From contig CANQVH010000032.1 in assembly GCA_947627245.1 (NCBI GenBank), positions 1 to 39,206 of the forward strand: a stretch of DNA of 39,206 bases, in the 5' to 3' direction. The notes under the pieces are model-generated. The model worked only from the letters and a program-made list of their open reading frames with translations, was not told the origin of the DNA and made no database searches. The stretch is from an uncultured Lachnospiraceae bacterium (GTDB taxonomy: Bacteria; Bacillota; Clostridia; Lachnospirales; Lachnospiraceae). The translations under genes and the position numbers were made by a program. Of this stretch, positions 34,129 to 39,206 are shown in pieces. Position 1 is the first letter of the stretch, and each line of letters starts with the position of its first letter.

Positions 34129-35343
34129 ATGGCGACTGTTTATCTTCACATCGGTCTTCCAAAGACCGGGACCACTGCAATTCAGCATTTTTTGTGGGAC
34201 AACACACCTGTTCTGGGCAAAAACGGCATCTGTTATCCGGACTTTGACGTGCGGTATCCTCACGTCATGTTTCTTCGGAACGCGCATTTTCTGATCGCCT
34301 CCTGCAAAAAGGCGGACGACAGCGACCAGCTTGTCACAGACGAGAACTACACGCGATTCATGGATCAGATCGCCGAGCTCGGCACGCACTACGACCGCAT
34401 CTTCCTTTCGGAAGAAGCGCTCTGGTCCGCCAAGAGGAATCAGCATGCGTTCTGGGAAAAGATCAGGACAGATTTCGAAAAGCGCGGGTTGTCTCTATGC
34501 ATCATCGTGTACCTGAGACGGCAGGATACTTTTGTCCAGTCCCTGTACCGACAGAAGGTCAAGGCTCGGCTTACCGATCTTCCGTTCAATGACTTTCTGA
34601 GCGTTTCTATGAAATCCTATCCGCTGGATTACTATTCTTATCTCAAGAGGCTGGCTGATGCTCTGGGCAAGGAAAACCTGATCATCCGGGTCTATGAGAA
34701 AGAGCAGTATCACGGAAAGGAACACGATCTTTTTTCGGATTTCCTTGATATTTTCGGATTGTCCGTCGGCGACGGATTCACCATCGGTCAGGCAGCTCTG
34801 AACCTGCCGCTCGACAACTCCAAGCATGAGCTGAGGCGTCTTCTCAACAAGGCCTCCGATCCGAGAGCAGGAAACACGATCCTGACGCAGAGCTTCCGGG
34901 ATATCCGTTCCTACGCGGCGAACGGAGAGAACGGCTATGGGGATGTCTCGTTTTTCCGTCCGGGTGAGCAGGCTGCCTATCTTGAGAGCTTCGCCGAATC
35001 AAACAGCCGGGTCGCAAGGGAATTTCTCGGCCGGGAGGACGGCGTACTTTTCCGGGAAACCGCGGACAAAATACTTCCGGAATATCAGGTGGACAACGAC
35101 GCCTTGCTGAAGGATACGATTTTGCTGTATGCAAGGTCGATCCTGCACCTCGAAGAAGAGTGCCGCGCGCTACGGCAGGAGCTGCAGAATGTTCGCTCCG
35201 AGCTGCGCGACGTCCGGGAAAATGTTGTCCTGTACCGCCTGAAAAGAAAGCTTCGGCACGTATCGGGCAGCGACGAACCGAATACGGACGCGGACACAGA
35301 TGCAGACGCGGATACGGACGCAGATGCAGAAGATATTTCATAA
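34129..35343 (+). CDS. PAPS-dependent sulfotransferase family protein (second copy)
   Basis: A 404-residue paralogue of the gene at 31477. MATVYLHIGLPKTGTTAIQH carries the phosphosulfate loop; YLRRQDTFVQSLYRQ is the second motif; FRPGEQAAYLESFAESNSR is nearly the same in both. The middle parts differ (for example EEALWSAKRNQHAFWEKI), so the acceptors may differ. It ends in an acidic tail of Thr, Asp and Ala (positions 35281-35340) built from short repeats, absent from the first copy. AAGGGG stands 9 bases before the ATG. A terminator follows directly. Confidence 0.88.
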   Translation: MATVYLHIGLPKTGTTAIQHFLWDNTPVLGKNGICYPDFDVRYPHVMFLRNAHFLIASCKKADDSDQLVTDENYTRFMDQIAELGTHYDRIFLSEEALWSAKRNQHAFWEKIRTDFEKRGLSLCIIVYLRRQDTFVQSLYRQKVKARLTDLPFNDFLSVSMKSYPLDYYSYLKRLADALGKENLIIRVYEKEQYHGKEHDLFSDFLDIFGLSVGDGFTIGQAALNLPLDNSKHELRRLLNKASDPRAGNTILTQSFRDIRSYAANGENGYGDVSFFRPGEQAAYLESFAESNSRVAREFLGREDGVLFRETADKILPEYQVDNDALLKDTILLYARSILHLEEECRALRQELQNVRSELRDVRENVVLYRLKRKLRHVSGSDEPNTDADTDADADTDADAEDIS

Positions 35344-35351
35344 AATAAAGG

Positions 35352-35386
35352 GGTCAGGACATCCGGAAATGTCCTGACCTCTTTTT
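35352..35386 (+). terminator. Terminator of the sulfation operon
   Basis: GGTCAGGACAT (35352-35362) pairs with ATGTCCTGACC (35369-35379) over 6 bases and is followed by TCTTTTT. It begins 9 bases after the second sulfotransferase stop. It could also serve the convergent aconitase-type gene. Confidence 0.92.
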
Positions 35387-35404
35387 CAGTCGTTCTTTCA
35401 GTTG

Positions 35405-37705
35405 CTATTTCACGCGATTATAGTTAATCAGGCAGCCGTCGAGGATGATCTGCCTCTCCTCATCCGTCATCTCGCCGAGCCGCAGGGTAAACGGTTTGAG
35501 CGCTCCGTCCTTCACGACGTAAGCCTTCACCTCGGCCGCCTTGTCCTGCACCGCCTTGCGGATGCCCGGAATGAACAGGTAGTCTTTATTCGCAAACGGA
35601 AGCTCGCCTTCATCGATCAGGAACGGAAGCATTCCCCAGTTAATCAGGTTCGAACGGTAGCGCTTCGTCGCATAGCTGTTCGCAATGTTCGCCCAGCCGC
35701 CAAGCACCTTCTGGCAGGACGCCGCCTGTTCTCTGGCAGAGCCGTCGCCCGGCTTTACCGCGAAGATCGTGCTGCCGACGCCGGTGTTCTTTCCGCACAC
35801 GTCCTTGAATTCCGGCACCGCTTTGACCGTGTGCATCGCAGTCCGCAGCTCCGGAAGCACCTCTCCCATACACTCGCCGGCCTCGCGCGCCTTCTCGGCT
35901 TTCTGCACTTCCTTCGCCAATCCTACATACGCCGGATCCTTTCTGGAAAGCGTGAACTCCGCCAACCCCAGCGGATTCGAGCGATAGGAAGACGTCTCAC
36001 CGGACGGGATCAGCTCATCGGTCGTCGTCACCGGATCGTGAATCTCGGAGACCACCTTGAGCATCAGGTTTTCCGTCAGCTCGACCATCGGCGGCCAGTC
36101 CTTGATGTTCGGGCCAAACTTGATCTCGACGGACGGGTCCGCCACGCCCTTGCTGTCAAAGACACGATTCGCATAGATGCTGCTGTCAAAGAAGTATTTC
36201 GGCTTCCCGTAATCCGCGTCGATATCGGTCGCCGCGGTCAGACAACCCTTGTTCGCCGCGGTCGCCGCGATCGAGCGCGCGTCCATGAGAGCGACGGACG
36301 CGATCTGTCCGCTCTGCAGCTTCGAGCCCTCGCGGTTCGGGAAGTTCCGCGTCGAATGACGGATACTGAACGCATTGTTCGCCGGCGTATCGCCCGCGCC
36401 GAAGCACGGCCCGCAGAACGCGGTCTTCACAATCGCGCCGCTGCCGATCAGGCTCGCCAGCCTGCCGTTCTTTGCCAGTTCCATATAGATCGGCGTACTC
36501 GCCGGATAAACGCTCAGCGTAAACTCATCCGAGCCGATGAATTTGCCCTTCAGGATGTCGGCCGCGTCGCAGATGTTCTCGAATCCGCCGCCCGCGCAGC
36601 CCGCGATGATCCCCTGATCCACATACAACTTCCCGTCGCGCACCTTATTCTTCAGCGTGAAGTCCACCGCCCCGTCGAGACTCACCTTCGCGCGCTGCTC
36701 CACGTCGTCCAAAATGTCCGTCAGGTTTGCGTTCAGCTCCTCGATCGTGTAGGTGTTGCTCGGATGGAACGGCATCGCGATCATCGGACGGATCTCACTC
36801 AGGTCCACGCAGACCATGCCGTCGTAATAGGCCACCGCGCCCGGAGCGAGCTCCTTGTAATCCCCGCTCCTGCCGTGGATCTCATAGAACTCTTTGATCC
36901 TGTCGTCAGTCTTCCAGATCGAGGACAGACAGGTCGTCTCGGTCGTCATGACGTCGACGCCGATGCGGAAGTCCGCGCTTAAATTCTCCACGCCCGGTCC
37001 GACAAATTCCATGACCTTATTGTTCACATAACCGTTGGCAAAGACCGCGCCGATGATCGCCAACGCCACATCCTGCGGACCGACGCCCGGCACCGGCTTC
37101 CCGGTCAGATAAATGCCGATTACACCCGGCATATTGATATCGTAGGTCTGTCCGAGGAGCTGCTTGACGAGCTCCGGACCGCCTTCGCCCATCGCCATCG
37201 TACCAAGCGCGCCGTAGCGCGTGTGCGAATCCGAGCCGAGAATCATGCCGCCGCCGCACGCGAGCATCTCCCGCGCGAACTGGTGGATAACCGCCTGATG
37301 CGGCGGAACATAGACGCCGCCGTATTTCTTCGCGCAGCTTAATCCAAACATGTGGTCGTCCTCGTTGATCGTGCCGCCGACCGCGCACAGGGAATTGTGG
37401 CAGTTCGTCAGCACATAAGGCACCGGGAATTTCTCAAGTCCCGACGCGCGCGCCGTCTGAATGATCCCGACGAACGTGATGTCGTGCGAGGTCAGCTTGT
37501 CAAACTTGATGCGCAGCTTCTCCATATTTCCGGACGTATTATGCGCCTTGAGGATCGAATACGCGATCGTCTGACACGCAGCCTCCTCCTTTGTCGGAGC
37601 CTGTCCGCCCGTCTTCTGCGCAAGCGCCGAAAGCGCCTCCGAACCGTCCTCGATGAGCTCCGTGCCGTTTACCAGATAGACGCCGTTTTCATACAACTTG
37701 ATCAT
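35405..37705 (-). CDS. Aconitase-family hydratase
   Basis: 766 residues from the ATG at 37705 (GGAGG 7 bases ahead). The 4Fe-4S ligands are visible: one Cys in IIAGCAGGG and two in FCGPCFG about 61 and 64 residues on, the aconitase spacing. Other signs are [29 protein letters not shown] and FPNREGS. Members convert citrate to isocitrate or do like reactions on other hydroxyacids. The length and motif variation resemble the AcnA-related YbhJ-like group, so I give no symbol: it may be the main aconitase or a relative with other substrate. Located between murA and the sulfation operon; transcribed from the murA side. Confidence 0.88.
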   Translation of the reverse strand: MIKLYENGVYLVNGTELIEDGSEALSALAQKTGGQAPTKEEAACQTIAYSILKAHNTSGNMEKLRIKFDKLTSHDITFVGIIQTARASGLEKFPVPYVLTNCHNSLCAVGGTINEDDHMFGLSCAKKYGGVYVPPHQAVIHQFAREMLACGGGMILGSDSHTRYGALGTMAMGEGGPELVKQLLGQTYDINMPGVIGIYLTGKPVPGVGPQDVALAIIGAVFANGYVNNKVMEFVGPGVENLSADFRIGVDVMTTETTCLSSIWKTDDRIKEFYEIHGRSGDYKELAPGAVAYYDGMVCVDLSEIRPMIAMPFHPSNTYTIEELNANLTDILDDVEQRAKVSLDGAVDFTLKNKVRDGKLYVDQGIIAGCAGGGFENICDAADILKGKFIGSDEFTLSVYPASTPIYMELAKNGRLASLIGSGAIVKTAFCGPCFGAGDTPANNAFSIRHSTRNFPNREGSKLQSGQIASVALMDARSIAATAANKGCLTAATDIDADYGKPKYFFDSSIYANRVFDSKGVADPSVEIKFGPNIKDWPPMVELTENLMLKVVSEIHDPVTTTDELIPSGETSSYRSNPLGLAEFTLSRKDPAYVGLAKEVQKAEKAREAGECMGEVLPELRTAMHTVKAVPEFKDVCGKNTGVGSTIFAVKPGDGSAREQAASCQKVLGGWANIANSYATKRYRSNLINWGMLPFLIDEGELPFANKDYLFIPGIRKAVQDKAAEVKAYVVKDGALKPFTLRLGEMTDEERQIILDGCLINYNRVK

Positions 37706-37736
37706 GTCGTTTCCTCCTGAAAATAACTGAATTCTA

Positions 37737-37810
37737 TTCGTGTATCGTATTGAGCTATACACGAAGACTGCCGCGAAACCCTCACCTTCTGGTGCCAGCC
37801 TTGCGGCAGT
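37737..37810 (-). promoter_or_regulatory. Two inverted repeats between murA and the hydratase
   Basis: The gap holds a perfect 9-base inverted repeat, TTCGTGTAT (37737-37745) with ATACACGAA (37757-37765), and beside it ACTGCCGC (37767-37774) with GCGGCAGT (37803-37810), which encloses CACC-TTCT-GGTG (37783-37794). The second may be a hairpin at the murA mRNA end; there is no T-run after it. The first may be an operator or a leader hairpin for the hydratase. Confidence 0.55.
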
Positions 37811-37814
37811 CCCT

Positions 37815-39107
37815 TTACCCTACGCGAAGCCGGAACTTCCGGGCCTCTTTGTCGTCGTGTATCAACTCGATCTCTGCTCCGAGACTGCGAAGCTTTTCGT
37901 CAAACAGTTCATATCCGCGTTGGATATAAACGATGTCGTCAATCGTCGTGACCCCCTCCGCAGCGAGCGCCGCGATCACAAGCGCCGCTCCGGCCCGCAG
38001 ATCCGGGGCGCTGATCCGTGCTCCCGTAAGCCTTTCCACGCCGGTGATGATCGCCGTGTTGCCTTCCACGCGCGCCACCGCGCCCATGCGCGCAAGCTCA
38101 TCCATGTATTTGAATCGATTCTCGAAAATACTCTCCGTCACAATGCTGGTCCCCCGCGCGAGCGAGAGCGCCACGCTGATCTGCGGCTGCATGTCCGTCG
38201 GATAGCCCGGATACGGCGACGTCTTCACATTTGTACTGTTCAGACGCTTCGACGCGACCACGCGCACCGCGCTGTCAAACTCTTCCACCTCGCAGCCGAT
38301 CTCGATCAGCTTCGCCGAGGTCGCCTCGAGATGCTTCGGGATGACGTTCTTTACCATGACGTCGCCCTTTGTGGCCGCCGCGGCAAACATGAACGTCCCC
38401 GCCTCGATCTGATCCGGGATAATGGAATATTCCGTCCTGTGCAGCTTCGCCACGCCGCGGATACGGATCACATCCGTACCTGCGCCCCTGATGTTCGCGC
38501 CCATGCTGTTCAGGAAGTTCGCGACATCCACCACATGCGGCTCACGCGCACAATTCTCTATGACGGTGTAGCCTTCCGCCATCGACGCTGCCATCATGAT
38601 ATTGATCGTAGCGCCGACCGAAACCGTATCCAGATAGATTCGGCTGCCGTGCAGATGTTCGGCTTTTGCGATAATGAATCCGTTGCGGATCGTCACATTC
38701 GCGCCGAGCGCCCGGAATCCCTTCAGGTGCAGATCGATCGGCCTGCTACCGATGTTGCATCCGCCCGGAAGCGGAACCTCCGCCTCCTTGTATTTCCCGA
38801 GCAACGCCCCGATCAGATAATAAGAGGCCCTTATTTTTTTGATATATTCATAATCTACGCTGACTTCACCGATATGCGCGCTGTTTGTCTCAACCGTGTG
38901 CCGGTCGATGCGATCCACGCTGACTCCGATACTCTCCATCGCTTCAAGAAGAACATTCGTGTCCCTCACATCCGGCATATTCTCGATGCGCACAGTGTCG
39001 TCCGTCATGATTGCGGCCGCAAGAATACCCAGCGCCGCATTTTTCGCGCCGCTGATCTCTACTTCACCCACAAGCGGGTTGCCGCCTCTGACAATATACT
39101 GTTCCAT
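37815..39107 (-). CDS. murA: UDP-N-acetylglucosamine 1-carboxyvinyltransferase
   Basis: A 430-residue MurA, which transfers enolpyruvate from PEP to UDP-GlcNAc, the first step of peptidoglycan building, in the cytoplasm. Lys22-Asn23 in [10 protein letters not shown] and Cys117 in [13 protein letters not shown], the residue hit by fosfomycin, are present. The C-terminus [17 protein letters not shown] is typical. AGAGGTG stands before the ATG. Clostridia often have two murA genes; which of them this is cannot be told. Confidence 0.95.
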   Translation of the reverse strand: MEQYIVRGGNPLVGEVEISGAKNAALGILAAAIMTDDTVRIENMPDVRDTNVLLEAMESIGVSVDRIDRHTVETNSAHIGEVSVDYEYIKKIRASYYLIGALLGKYKEAEVPLPGGCNIGSRPIDLHLKGFRALGANVTIRNGFIIAKAEHLHGSRIYLDTVSVGATINIMMAASMAEGYTVIENCAREPHVVDVANFLNSMGANIRGAGTDVIRIRGVAKLHRTEYSIIPDQIEAGTFMFAAAATKGDVMVKNVIPKHLEATSAKLIEIGCEVEEFDSAVRVVASKRLNSTNVKTSPYPGYPTDMQPQISVALSLARGTSIVTESIFENRFKYMDELARMGAVARVEGNTAIITGVERLTGARISAPDLRAGAALVIAALAAEGVTTIDDIVYIQRGYELFDEKLRSLGAEIELIHDDKEARKFRLRVG

Positions 39108-39133
39108 ACGGACACCTCTGCAGACAAAAAATC

Positions 39134-39167
39134 ATTATAAGTATATCACATCTCCATTATTTGTAAA
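39134..39167 (-). promoter_or_regulatory. Promoter of murA
   Basis: Minus-strand TTTACA (39162-39167), 16 bases, TATACT (39140-39145), with an alternative -10 TATAAT just after it (39134-39139). About 30 bases before the start codon. Confidence 0.6.
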
Positions 39168-39206
39168 GAAAAATTAATTTTTTCTTCACTTTTTCCTCAC
39201 ACTGTA

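Overview
The window looks like a chromosome segment of a spore-forming, moderately GC-rich Bacillota of the class Clostridia, most like Lachnospiraceae. The signs are a CIRCE/HrcA heat-shock operator, spmA, an S8 protease with Big_2 domains, TagG/TagH-type teichoic-acid export, LicD, ChrA-type transport and TTGACA/TACACT promoters. This placement is inferred from gene content; no rRNA or tRNA gene was seen.

Layout: 1-381 is non-coding and ends in a CIRCE-controlled promoter; 382-831 is a small heat-shock protein; 944-1701 (-) is a secreted SGNH hydrolase broken by one frameshift; 1934-5325 (+) is a MoxR / DUF58 / DUF4129 operon; 5344-7674 (-) is a secreted subtilisin-like protease; 7895-8404 (-) is a Cys-cluster (YkgJ-type) protein; 8482-9746 (-) is an AT-rich, heavily decayed AlbA_2/ATPase-type regulator sitting where spmB would be expected beside spmA (9897-10499, -).

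From 10679 to 17919 (-) is a surface-polymer operon: ABC permease, an ABC ATPase fused to UDP-galactopyranose mutase, a CDP-glycerol glycerophosphotransferase, an IspD/TarI-type cytidylyltransferase, an SDR epimerase and a membrane glycosyltransferase. Two minisatellites lie in it (29 bp x7 and 33 bp x4). An acyltransferase (18128-19120, +) follows. It runs convergently into a four-gene module (18983-21732, -) of ClpP paralogue, two unknown proteins and a soluble VirD4-like ATPase. Next come a cytidylate-kinase-like protein and a TPR/acidic-linker/AAA protein (22050-25127, -), then an unexplained small transcription unit (about 25235-25732, -).

From 25813 to 28476 (-) lie two genes: a degenerate SDR and a degenerate-SDR/LicD fusion. 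Divergent from them is the most striking part of the window, 28702-35343 (+): cysD, a cysN-cysC fusion, a sulfotransferase, a CHR-family anion transporter and a second sulfotransferase. No sulfate-reduction gene is present here. The simplest reading is that sulfate is activated to PAPS to sulfate a surface glycan or other acceptor, perhaps the polymer exported by the nearby locus. The window closes with an aconitase-family hydratase (35405-37705, -) and murA (37815-39107, -), separated by two inverted repeats.
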